From: Galaxea fascicularis | Taxonomy: Eukaryota > Cnidaria > Anthozoa > Scleractinia > Euphylliidae | Reading direction: 5' to 3' | NCBI GenBank assembly: GCA_948470475.1 | Contig: OX419335.1 | Location: 41,594,025 to 41,658,024, forward strand | Length of the DNA stretch: 64,000 nucleotides | Shown: positions 23,788 to 33,365 of the stretch, piece after piece | How positions within the stretch are numbered: the stretch's first letter is position 1 | How the letters are laid out: every line of letters starts with the position of its first letter | The notes under the pieces: model-generated | Told to the model about the DNA's origin: nothing | What the model saw: the letters and a program-made list of their open reading frames with translations, nothing else | Database searches by the model: none | Position numbers and translations under genes: made by a program

Positions 23788-24679
23788 TGCACAACGGCAA
23801 ATTAAAGAGAAACAAAGAAGGAGATAAAAGTCAAAAGCTGGATTTTATTTCATGATGTAAATTCGATCTTTTCATTTTATTATACGTGTGTTGTACATAG
23901 ATTGACACTTTTTTCGGTTCTGTTATTGTTTTAGTTGATTTGTTTGATTATTAACTTCCGTTTTATGGCTAGCCGCTTTAGGTCTCTTTATGACGTCGTT
24001 GATTTAGAACTTAGGGTTAGTATTTCAATAGCACGTGCTTTAAGTTGGTTTTCCGGAGTCGCATGCTAGGAGTCGTACGGAGTTTACAGGAGCATCATTT
24101 CGAGAAATCAGGAGTTTTTTCTTTGGCTTTCTTAGCACCCTGAGCACAGATCAGATGTAAGTAGTTTTCCTTTTTTATTTCTCGCTTCCAGTATTGTAAT
24201 ATTATTTGTTTTGGAATCGTAATTTCATGCCCCATTGTGACACATACAATCGGCCATTTCATTTGTAGTTTTTACCGTGAGTGATGTACCAGCGGCTCAG
24301 CCCAAATCAGTAGAAAGATTAAAATCGTCTTAAAACTGTGTACCACTTTGGTTAACCTGGCGAACTCCGGTGAACAACACCACGTGTCTGCTTCATCGAG
24401 GACGCGACAATACGCGTTGCTTAGGGGCTTTTTACTTTTGGGAGCAGGGGAGAAAATTGAGTGATAGACTATGTTAAAATTAGGCTCCTAAAGGGGAGGA
24501 GGGAACGTATACGAAAACCTGGCGCAAATCGTATTCTGTGACGTTACTCTTTTGCACTAAAATTTATAATGATCTGTCATTGGTGAGCCGTCTTATCAAT
24601 ACTTAAGCGAACTCCGATTGGCTAAAATCTGTTGCAGCCTCGCTTTTGCGAAATTCCCTTGTTCAACCAAAGAAGCAAA
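23788..24679. other. no recognisable gene
   Basis: It begins with about 60 bases homologous to the 5' flank of the CUB exon at 15418-15480. The rest is unassigned. Confidence 0.45.
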
Positions 24680-24990
24680 ATGGCGGGCGAGAATGTGTCT
24701 CTTCGAATTCGTACTTCCACTAGCTATAAGGCGGCTTTAAATCAAGCTCGCATGACTTTTGGAATAGATAAATTTCACGAAGAGCAACAGGAAGCATGTC
24801 TTCGTTTCCTTACCAACCGGCTATGGAAAGTCGATAATATTTCAATCCATACCAGTTACCGCCTCTGCTCTTTGGAAGAAACTGTGCACTATTTTTATCG
24901 TGTCACCTTTAAAAACTCTAATGGAGGACAAGGAGAATTATCTTAATGGGCTTGGATTAAAAGCTATCACCTCCTCCCCTTTCCTTTGCG
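24680..24990 (+). pseudogene. RecQ-like helicase N-terminal fragment
   Basis: ATG at 24680 opens MAGENVSLRIRT and then FGIDKFHEEQQEACLRFL, which resembles the RecQ motif 0 region. At about 24816 the expected frame shifts by one: the other frame reads LPTGYGKSIIFQSIP (Walker A, GYGKS) and then IFIVSPLKTLMED (motif Ia) and YLNGLGLKAI. The usual few residues between motif 0 and Walker A are missing, so a small out-of-frame deletion explains the break. The family normally continues with a DEAH box and a second RecA fold; none is seen. It is a truncated, frameshifted copy, and no intact parent lies in the window. Confidence 0.7.
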
Positions 24991-25017
24991 GTGGGAGGGT
25001 ACGGCTATACGCGTAGG

Positions 25018-25195
25018 TTAATACGGATCTTTAAACCCTTTTCATGGCGCTCACGGAGAGAAATTTATATTTGTCTACGGTTCGCAACTTTGGCTTCTAA
25101 AACGAATAGCTTTTTCCCTGATACAAATTCTTATGATTTTCGTCATTACGCAATCAGTTAAGTGTCATAACGGAAGTAGAAGCCGATGAAAATCG
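25018..25195. repeat. copy of the intronic dispersed repeat
   Basis: Shares GGATCTTTAAACCC, GCTCACGGAGAGAAATTTAT and TTACGCAATCAGTTAAG with 15640-15800. Confidence 0.7.
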
Positions 25196-25689
25196 CAAAC
25201 AATCCTCACTGCCAAAACAGACACTCATCGCCTTGGCGGAATAAGATATGGGAGGCAAAATTTAGCCAACGACTTACGGACGAAGAGACAGGATCACCAA
25301 ACCGAGGAAAACGGGAAACTTTAATAAGTGCTCTTCTCCAAAACTCAGAAAAATGTCTTCCCGGGAAACGTAACAGGGCCGGTGAAGCGGAGACTAAACC
25401 CTGCGCAAAGGTCCGGCCCAGCTGACACACCACCGTATAGAGCGTGGGTTCGATTGAACCTCCATAAGAGCCGCAGTAAACGAAGCAGATGTACAGCCCT
25501 AAAAAGGGGCAAGAAAAGAACGAAGTGAAAAACGTGGAAGAGAAAAAGCGAAGCCCAAAACAGGGAGGGAGAGAATCCGCCAGCCGAGCCGGACCAGGAA
25601 CCCGTCCTAAAACAGGTTATAGGGCATGAATTAGATTACCCTTCTGGTCAAGGCAAGGAGGAGGATGGGGTCGGGAAAAACGCACGACG
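25196..25689. other. no recognisable gene
   Basis: Purine-rich sequence leading into a minisatellite. Open frames are present on both strands without family resemblance. Confidence 0.4.
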
Positions 25690-26345
25690 CGTGAGCAACG
25701 TAAAGGTACAAACTGAAAGCGCTCGACATACGATTAACTGAGAGCGCGCAACACACGAGCAACCGAAAACGCTCGACACACGGGCAACTGAAAAACGCTC
25801 GACACACGAGCAACTGAAAAACGCTCGACACACGAGCAACTGAAAAACGCTCAACACACGAGCAACTGAAGAACGCTCGACACACGAGCAACCGAAAACG
25901 CCCGACACACGAGCAACTGAAGAACGCTCGACACACGGGCAACTGGAAGCGCTCGACACACGAGCAACTGAACTGAAGACGCTGAACACACGATCGACTC
26001 GACTGGAAACGCTCGACACACGAGCAACTGAAAACACTTCAGACACACGAGCAACTGAAAACGCTAGACACACGAGAAACCGAAAAGGTTTGACACACGA
26101 ACAGCTGAAAACGCTCGACACACGAGCAACTGAAAACGCCCGATACACGAGTAACAGAAAACTCTAGACACCCGAGCAACTGAAAAAACACTAGACACCG
26201 GGGGAACCGAATGACGCCTGCCACACAAGCAATAGAAAACCGACTGATAACACTAGACAGCGAGTACCGAAAACAACTAGGAAAACGAGACACTAAATAA
26301 CGCCCGACTAAGAGCAACAAACACTTGACACGAGCACGAACAAAC
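25690..26345. repeat. minisatellite, 25-30-bp units
   Basis: Some twenty degenerate copies of a unit near AACGCTCGACACACGAGCAA followed by CTGAAA. Units in the centre (25795-25935) are almost identical; those at the right end diverge and shrink. The unit contains the inverted pair CTCG/CGAG around ACACA, so each copy can form a tiny hairpin. The long minus-strand frames here (repeats of CVERFSVARVSS type) are a by-product of unit length near a multiple of three. Confidence 0.9.
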
Positions 26346-26456
26346 CGACAACGCAAAAGAGAAGCGAAGCATGGGCAAAACTAATAAAGTAGAACGAAGC
26401 GAAACGGAACAAGCGAAAAAACGCCTTCGAGCGACAAGAAGAAAAAACGGCTAAGA

Positions 26457-26636
26457 CTAGCACAATAAATAAGATAGAAACGAAACCCGTGCCTCTTGCA
26501 CTTGACCAGCAGCTTGTGGAGCGGCAACTTGCGGATCAGGGTTTTGAACAGCCTGACTTGCGGGTGTTTGCAGAGAAGGATCAGGGTTCTGTAAAGCGGC
26601 CAAAGCATCCGGATCCGGCTGGACAGGCGCAGCCAT
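26457..26636 (-). CDS. possible short coding fragment, proline and glutamine rich
   Basis: ATG at 26634-26636 opens about 60 codons starting MAAPVQPDPDALAALQNPDP and containing two further QNPDP or NPDPQ repeats. The frame is open further upstream to 26873, but that part looks non-coding. Low-complexity Pro/Gln/Ala N termini of this kind occur in retroelement gag-like proteins. No partner domain follows, because the minisatellite lies downstream. Unrecognised; it may be the 5' end of a lost retroelement. Confidence 0.3.
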   Translation of the reverse strand: MAAPVQPDPDALAALQNPDPSLQTPASQAVQNPDPQVAAPQAAGQVQEARVSFLSYLLC

Positions 26637-26873
26637 CGAGAAGAAGGAAGAAAAGCAGCAAAAGCTTCGGCGACGTAAAAGATGACTTGAAAAATATTCT
26701 GGACCGCGACGCCGAGCGCGTAACTTGGCAAAAGAGGGAAAAAATACCAGAAAACGAATCTTAAATAGGTAATTAGAACCCCCGGGAAGCAGTAGGCTAA
26801 TGATCAATTCACCCGGGGCACCAAAAGCGGGAAGAGAATTCCGCGCGGCTGATTTCGTGACTTTTTTTGGCAA

Positions 26874-27539
26874 CGAGAATATTAAACCCTTTTTAAGATT
26901 TTTTGTCAGGTGCTCAGTTAGGCTGCTGGATAAACCGCATGAGGTTTTTCAGTATACTGTAAGGCGCTGTGTAAAGATGGCTGTTAATTTTGAGCATTCG
27001 TGTATACTTAAAACTAACAAATGTTGAGAGCTTCGACAGGCTTATGTCTAGTATTTTAACAGTGTCGTTTGATGCTATGTCAATGTGTAAAGGAACTTAT
27101 TCGTAGGTAAATACCTATGTAACACCTTATACTGGAATTCACGCGATTTGGCACCCGTGTCTTATATTGCACGCATGCCAAATATTTGCACGTTTAGCGT
27201 GACATTTGGCACACCATCTGAGCAAATAAGACCAAACGTGACATTCCTTGTTTTGCTAATCAAATACACGTCGGTTTTTGACCTTTGTGATATCCAGTTC
27301 GATTTGGGGCAAAATCATGAGGAGCACTGTTTGGCAATAAAAGCCGGAATTCTAAAAAGCTTTTCCATGTCCTTAGAAATTTCGGCCGGCTCGGACGAGT
27401 TCAGTCTCTAACTGTAATCATTTCGCTCAAGTTAGAAATGAAAGCCTCGCTCCCGGGCCCGGGCTCCCGGGTTGATACACGTGCGGTCGAAAACACCAAG
27501 CCGATATAGGACATATAGGTTTAATTTACGATTCTTTCT
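26874..27539. other. no recognisable gene
   Basis: No coding or repeat structure recognised apart from a CCCGGGCCCGGG palindrome at about 27453-27470. Confidence 0.4.
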
Positions 27540-27881
27540 TTAATTGTTCCTTCGTACTCCTATTGTTGTGGCCTCAGGGCACTTATCGAAGCGGTCAACT
27601 GAAATAATTACATTAAGAAATCACCTAAATATTCGTTTTTCATAGCTAAAATGATCTCAGAACTAAACGCACGTGATATCGAAAGGAACTTGAAAACAGA
27701 CAAAAATCTAGCGAAACCTATAACGTATGAATCACAAACTCTCATAACATTATAACCTTAAACAAAGTAAATTGATGCTTACCATCGTTCGCGGGTCTTG
27801 ATTTCCTAGAGAATTTCGACCTAACTTGTCTTCTACAGTAGTTTCCAATAGATCTTGATCTCAAAGGGGTCTTAAGTAGAA
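27540..27881 (-). CDS. candidate last two exons of an unrecognised gene
   Basis: Exon 27783-27881 is preceded by CACATTTCAG and followed by GTAAGC; it encodes LLKTPLRSRSIGNYCRRQV then RSKFSRKSRPAND in phase 1-1. Exon 27540-27598 follows TTATTTCAG and encodes DRFDKCPEATTIGVRRNN and a stop. The phases match exactly (G|TT) across a 184-bp intron. The tail is basic with two cysteines, but no family is recognised. The evidence is splice logic only, so confidence is modest. A 37-base candidate exon at 28040-28076 (CGCAG before, GTAATT after) would join in phase upstream. Confidence 0.4.
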
Positions 27882-28338
27882 CTGAAATGTGAGCTATGAT
27901 CTATACTCAGCTATCATGCCGTGCGGTAATCACGGCGGTAACGTAAATCAAACCACAAAATATTTCGCGACATATTCCGATTCTAACGGAAGCAGTAACA
28001 TTAGCTACCTCAAAAAGTTATAGATTTCACAAAAATTACCTAATATAAATGGAAGGGAATCCACTGTTAAACTTGTCTGCGAAAATGTAATGGTACATGC
28101 TTCTTTTTTAGGTTTTTGTTACACTTCTTTTTTTTACAATATATGGTGTATTAATTTCTATAGAGTAAAGAAGAAACAAAATAACAAGAAAAAAACAAAA
28201 AAGACTTACAAAGAAAGGTGCAGTACATTATGTCTTAGCCTTGTTATAATACAATGCTTTTTTTTTTAATTGACACTGAAAAAAGACACGACACTGACAT
28301 ACAATGACTTACTACTGACACATCTATGAACGGTTTTG

Positions 28339-28440
28339 CTAACAAAGCGGTAACTTGAAGCGACCTTGTTCATAATAAAAGTTGGTTGGGTGGAGTTCTG
28401 ATGGTAGGAAAGACTTCAGCTTGCACAGTCTATAGCTGCC
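28339..28440 (-). CDS. candidate terminal exon
   Basis: After the acceptor CCCTTTCAG the minus strand reads GSYRLCKLKSFLPSELHP, then TNFYYEQGRFKLPLC and TAG at 28339-28341. That is 33 codons starting in phase 0. The composition is protein-like (aromatics, two Cys). It could be an alternative last exon of whatever gene uses 27540-27881, or belong to another transcript. Unrecognised. Confidence 0.3.
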   Translation of the reverse strand, partial: GSYRLCKLKSFLPSELHPTNFYYEQGRFKLPLC

Positions 28441-29213
28441 CTGAAAGGGTTCCTATTTCCTGATTTCTCGACATTTCGTTCCGATCTCGAATCCTGATTT
28501 TAGCAATAGGACTGCTGGATAAGATTGGGGTGATTTCGCCAGATTTGACCTGATGGCCAACCAGTATGATATCGCGCCAACTGAAGGAAGCAATAATTAA
28601 TAAGAGTACCTATCTGTAAATTTCGAGAATTCGTCTACAGAAGCGAAAATTCGAATTTCTTTTTATTTGCCCCAAAGGACCCTTCCTTTTTGAGCTATTT
28701 TGTGTAAACAAAATCGCTCTATGTCAGCATGAAGCTCAAGAAATTCTTCCTTGGTCGGGTGGTTCTGCCTTGAATCAATGAAATAAAGGTTTCTTTAGAA
28801 TTAGATGGCATTGTTTCAGCCAGCGGCCAATCTAATTCCCTGTTTTAAAGGTGTTTTTGAAAGCATGTGGTCAGTGATGGTCAGCACTGAGACTAAGTTA
28901 CACATGCGTGTTGATTACGCTCAAAGGAACATCTGCGAGGAATGTCACGCGTCATCCATGTCATGTTACGTGATGTATTTATTACTATCACACGAAGGGG
29001 TACCACCGTTATGGTAGTCTTTCCGGAGAAAAGGGTTTGTATATTTAACGCATGCGTGAATGACAACAATAGGCGTGAGATACTGGAGTCAGATTCACTC
29101 TTTACTTGCATCTACAACCGCAGTACAAATATGAATTATTTCATATATACTTCACATCACTTTACTGTTCGGGAAAATATGAACTCAATAAATTGACCTC
29201 GCTCCCAATGTGT

Positions 29214-29252
29214 GGCTTCATAGCTCAGTTGGTAGAGCATCGCACCGGTATC

Positions 29253-29285
<33 letters not shown>
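29214..29285 (+). tRNA. tRNA-like gene, copy 1 (nominal anticodon GGT, Thr)
   Basis: The 72-nt cloverleaf has acceptor GGCTTCA/TGAAGCC (7 bp perfect), D arm GCTC/GAGC with AGTTGGTA loop, T arm ACGGG/CCCGT with TTCGAAT loop, and variable loop AGGTC. Pol III boxes are intact: A box TAGCTCAGTTGG and B box GGTTCGAATCC. The anticodon arm is odd: TCGCA/CGCGG has an A-C mismatch next to the loop, and the loop CCGGTAT has C instead of the near-universal T at position 33. The nominal anticodon GGT is one eukaryotes normally replace by AGT. No CCA is encoded, as expected. It may be a real tRNA variant or a transcribed tRNA-derived repeat. Confidence 0.75.
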
Positions 29286-29286
<1 letters not shown>

Positions 29287-29289
29287 TGA

Positions 29290-29295
29290 TTTTTT
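29290..29295 (+). terminator. Pol III T-run, copy 1
   Basis: TTTTTT five bases after the tRNA-like 3' end. It sits in the loop of a hairpin in which GAAGCC-CTGA (tRNA 3' end) can pair with TCAGGCTTC just downstream. The same arrangement recurs every 250 bases. Confidence 0.75.
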
Positions 29296-29463
29296 CAGGC
29301 TTCTTTCTTTCCAGTTGCTTAAATTGGAAAATTTACTGCGATGATCACTCTTTACTTGCATCTACAACCGCAGTACAAATATGAATTATTTCATATATAC
29401 TTCACATCACTTTACTGTTCGGGAAAATATGAACTCAATAAATTGACCTCGCTCCCAATGTGT

Positions 29464-29502
29464 GGCTTCATAGCTCAGTTGGTAGAGCATCGCACCGGTA
29501 TC

Positions 29503-29535
<33 letters not shown>
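29464..29535 (+). tRNA. tRNA-like gene, copy 2
   Basis: Identical to copy 1, same flanks and terminator. Confidence 0.75.
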
Positions 29536-29536
<1 letters not shown>

Positions 29537-29713
29537 TGATTTTTTCAGGCTTCTTTCTTTCCAGTTGCTTAAATTGGAAAATTTACTGCGATGATCACTC
29601 TTTACTTGCATCTACAACCGCAGTACAAATATGAATTATTTCATATATACTTCACATCACTTTACTGTTCGGGAAAATATGAACTCAATAAATTGACCTC
29701 GCTCCCAATGTGT

Positions 29714-29752
29714 GGCTTCATAGCTCAGTTGGTAGAGCATCGCACCGGTATC

Positions 29753-29785
<33 letters not shown>
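29714..29785 (+). tRNA. tRNA-like gene, copy 3
   Basis: Identical to copy 1. Confidence 0.75.
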
Positions 29786-29786
<1 letters not shown>

Positions 29787-29963
29787 TGATTTTTTCAGGC
29801 TTCTTTCTTTCCAGTTGCTTAAATTGGAAAATTTACTGCGATGATCACTCTTTACTTGCATCTACAACCGCAGTACAAATATGAATTATTTCATATATAC
29901 TTCACATCACTTTACTGTTCGGGAAAATATGAACTCAATAAATTGACCTCGCTCCCAATGTGT

Positions 29964-30002
29964 GGCTTCATAGCTCAGTTGGTAGAGCATCGCACCGGTA
30001 TC

Positions 30003-30035
<33 letters not shown>
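29964..30035 (+). tRNA. tRNA-like gene, copy 4
   Basis: Identical to copy 1. Confidence 0.75.
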
Positions 30036-30036
<1 letters not shown>

Positions 30037-30213
30037 TGATTTTTTCAGGCTTCTTTCTTTCCAGTTGCTTAAATTGGAAAATTTACTGCGATGATCACTC
30101 TTTACTTGCATCTACAACCGCAGTACAAATATGAATTATTTCATATATACTTCACATCACTTTACTGTTCGGGAAAATATGAACTCAATAAATTGACCTC
30201 GCTCCCAATGTGT

Positions 30214-30252
30214 GGCTTCATAGCTCAGTTGGTAGAGCATCGCACCGGTATC

Positions 30253-30285
<33 letters not shown>
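30214..30285 (+). tRNA. tRNA-like gene, copy 5
   Basis: Identical to copy 1. Confidence 0.75.
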
Positions 30286-30286
<1 letters not shown>

Positions 30287-30463
30287 TGATTTTTTCAGGC
30301 TTCTTTCTTTCCAGTTGCTTAAATTGGAAAATTTACTGCGATGATCACTCTTTACTTGCATCTACAACCGCAGTACAAATATGAATTATTTCATATATAC
30401 TTCACATCACTTTACTGTTCGGGAAAATATGAACTCAATAAATTGACCTCGCTCCCAATGTGT

Positions 30464-30502
30464 GGCTTCATAGCTCAGTTGGTAGAGCATCGCACCGGTA
30501 TC

Positions 30503-30535
<33 letters not shown>
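30464..30535 (+). tRNA. tRNA-like gene, copy 6
   Basis: Identical to copy 1. Confidence 0.75.
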
Positions 30536-30536
<1 letters not shown>

Positions 30537-30713
30537 TGATTTTTTCAGGCTTCTTTCTTTCCAGTTGCTTAAATTGGAAAATTTACTGCGATGATCACTC
30601 TTTACTTGCATCTACAACCGCAGTACAAATATGAATTATTTCATATATACTTCACATCACTTTACTGTTCGGGAAAATATGAACTCAATAAATTGACCTC
30701 GCTCCCAATGTGT

Positions 30714-30752
30714 GGCTTCATAGCTCAGTTGGTAGAGCATCGCACCGGTATC

Positions 30753-30785
<33 letters not shown>
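30714..30785 (+). tRNA. tRNA-like gene, copy 7
   Basis: Identical to copy 1. Confidence 0.75.
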
Positions 30786-30786
<1 letters not shown>

Positions 30787-30963
30787 TGATTTTTTCAGGC
30801 TTCTTTCTTTCCAGTTGCTTAAATTGGAAAATTTACTGCGATGATCACTCTTTACTTGCATCTACAACCGCAGTACAAATATGAATTATTTCATATATAC
30901 TTCACATCACTTTACTGTTCGGGAAAATATGAACTCAATAAATTGACCTCGCTCCCAATGTGT

Positions 30964-31002
30964 GGCTTCATAGCTCAGTTGGTAGAGCATCGCACCGGTA
31001 TC

Positions 31003-31035
<33 letters not shown>
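30964..31035 (+). tRNA. tRNA-like gene, copy 8
   Basis: Identical to copy 1; the last full unit of the array. Confidence 0.75.
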
Positions 31036-31036
<1 letters not shown>

Positions 31037-32198
31037 TGATTTTTTCAGGCTTCTTTCTTTCCAGTTGCTTAAATTGGAAAATTTACTGCGATGATCACTC
31101 TTTACTTGCAATGAAGTATGAGTTGTGCTGTTTCGATGGATGATGAAGGTAGTAAGGTAGGGACGAAAGTATTTGAAGTTTACGGCCGCGGCTTGTTGGT
31201 TATAACGCCCGTGTGTTTAGTCTCCTTCGCAGACACTCTTTTGATTCGTCACGCAATCTTTCCTTCCCAATGAACGTATGCTGAAACGAGCGGAAGATTC
31301 GTTTCCCATTGTTAGCAAAGATCAGCCGGAGTCCACGTAAAAATTACTACAGAGCCAATCAGCGCTAAGTTACTGTGTAATGAAAAGCCTGACGTCTCAC
31401 GTTTTCGAGGGGAGTGTCTTTAATATTTTGAATTGCGTGTGATGCACAACCTGCGCCTCCTGGAAAGTCCTTCGATGATTTTTCAGCATCTTTGAATTCG
31501 GTCATCCCGATGAAAACGAGAGTAGAACTATGTTAGTGGCACTCGACCACTTCTGAAGAGAATTTTTAAGGGTTAAAAACAATGAAATTTAGTTTTTGAG
31601 AATTGAAACGTCGAGTTATTCGAACAACCCGTAATGTAACCGCGAGAGACCTAGCGGGGAAGAAATGCCGTTCTGAGATCAAGCAGTGTTCTTTAAATCA
31701 CATATTACTCTTTGCCATTGAACTGATTGAATGCTCTGATTATCGGAAATAATACAGGCGGTGAAAAGCGGCAAAAAACGTTAAACGAATAATGCTAGTC
31801 GTAATTGATTCAGCATCAAGCAGGATCAAGGTAATTTGGTTGAGCGGTTCCTACTCGGGGAGCAAATATTTCGTTTCGAAGTGGACGAGTGCTTAGTTTT
31901 GTAATTTTTCTTGTGTTTTTTTGTTCCTTTGCTAATTTTGTCAAAACTGCAAGAGCATTGTTAAAACTGGAAGAGCATTGTGTGACGAAAATAAACATAT
32001 GTTTGACGGATTTGAAGACTATAAATATTAGTCTAATCAGAAGTGGCTGTTTCCACAAGTGATATTTGTCCGGAAGAAAAATGCTATGGAAGGGAATCCT
32101 TAATCTGGATATTTGTTCCCCTTGAAGTGAAGCCGTTTTTATGTTAAACAATGAAAATGGTGATTTCGGATAGTGAGCAATTTCATTTATCAAATGGA

Positions 32199-32663
32199 TT
32201 ACTTTCGTCTCTCACGTGTAAACAGGCACCAAGACATACAGCCCTGTTTATCAAATGCGATTTTCAACTTTGATCTATCACGTGCATACGTTTGGTAATA
32301 GCAAGTTCGTTGGTTAATTCCCACATGAATAAGGCAGCGCTGTTGGTTAAATGCGACTCCGAACTTTGATCGGTCACGTGGATCCAACATGACCTTTGAT
32401 CAATCACAAGATTTGCACGTGGTCAATTCAACTTGTTTACAACAACATCTAATTGAATTTATTTTCTGTGACAATGATTGGTCACTTTTAACCGTTTTTT
32501 ATTGGTTACTTTTCTCTCAACTTCAATTTTCTCTTCTTCTTATTGGCGGATTTCGATCCGTTGTTTGTCTGTTGATCGGGTTTTTTTAATATTGTGCAAC
32601 TGTTGACGCTCTTAATTCGGAGGAGCTTATTTTGGAAGTAATTGGTGGTTTGTTTTCGAGTCG
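32199..32663 (+). promoter_or_regulatory. promoter-like block with E-boxes, TCF-type sites and inverted CCAAT boxes
   Basis: Within 210 bases there are four CACGTG E-boxes (32213, 32279, 32375, 32416) interleaved with three CTTTGATC words (32268, 32364, 32394), which fit the TCF/LEF core. Three ATTGG (inverted CCAAT) follow at 32477, 32501 and 32542. About 120 bases later comes a strong donor, TCG|GTAAGTTT, at 32663/32664. This order suggests a promoter and a non-coding first exon on the + strand. The same block is kept in the second copy of the duplication (about 37085-37560). Confidence 0.5.
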
Positions 32664-33365
32664 GTAAGTTTAATATTGCCCTTATTTCGGGATATAACGC
32701 GGTGTTACGCTCATTTGCTTACTGTACACAGACGTTGTCAGCAAAAGGCCCAACACTGAAATAAGAGCGTTTGTTTAGGTCGGGCTATTTTTGCTGTCCG
32801 AAGTAAACAGCATAAAGCACTTGAAAATCAGAAATTGATGAATTATGGCAATTACAGATCTATACTCGTTATCAGTACTATTTGTCCAACGTTGATTTGT
32901 TTTTGCTGGTGTTGTATATTACGGTGTGTTTGGTGGTTCGTTTGTTTGCGAATATTTCTTCATGTGGTCCTGGAACTGTTTCAGCACGTGTACGTATATT
33001 TTGGGAATTCGAGAGACTGGACAAATATAGTGTTTGCGAAAGTGCGGAGAAAGAAAATGAACAAATAATAGAAAATATATTACATATCGGTTTTTGCGGA
33101 ATTAATGAAACTCTTGTTTCAAAAAATGTAGGATGAATGACTATTTAATTGGTACAAATCAAACTCAAAATCAGTCTTAGAAATAAGAAAACTAAACAAA
33201 AATCAAATGAAAAACAGTTTGCTCGTACTTCTCCGATACCATAGCAAAAACCAAAAGCGCCACAGATAAATGACTCACCATTCAACCATTTTCTGACTTC
33301 TCCCTATCTTATCAACATTTTACCGCCCTTCACAAAATAGCTCAAGCACGCATTGCGTGCCTATG

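Larger units (their letters stand above)
29096..31110. repeat. eight tandem 250-bp units carrying tRNA-like genes
   Basis: Unit 1 starts at CACTCTTTACTTGCATCTAC (29096) and each following unit starts 250 bases later. After the eighth unit the array ends with the first 15 bases of a ninth (31096-31110). By eye all units are identical. Each contains an A+T-rich 5' flank, a 72-nt tRNA-like gene, a T6 terminator and a trailer hairpin. Copy 2 of the surrounding duplication shows the uninterrupted site at 36039-36041. Confidence 0.95.
28686..33365. repeat. segmental duplication, copy 1 (interrupted by the tRNA array)
   Basis: TTTTTGAGCTATTTTGTGTA to GCACGCATTGCGTGCCTATG corresponds to 35635-38261 almost base for base once the tRNA-like array (29096-31110) is removed. 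The duplicated length is about 2.65 kb. Differences are scattered substitutions and small indels. A promoter-like block and a GTAAGT donor lie in its right half. Confidence 0.92.

Noticed and set aside
25631..26356. Several overlapping minus frames of 67-166 codons
   Set aside because: Products of the minisatellite unit length; all frames look alike and low in complexity.
29341..30884. Six identical 97-codon + strand frames
   Set aside because: They run through the tRNA-like genes and repeat only because the DNA unit repeats; the content is not protein-like.
29096..31110. CRISPR-like or satellite array
   Set aside because: Units are identical throughout with no variable spacers, and each has tRNA structure and Pol III signals.
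32835..33136. Cysteine and tryptophan-rich membrane-like frame, also at 37741-38031
   Set aside because: Between the two copies there is a 2-base deletion and a 1-base insertion, so no single frame is conserved; more likely non-coding.
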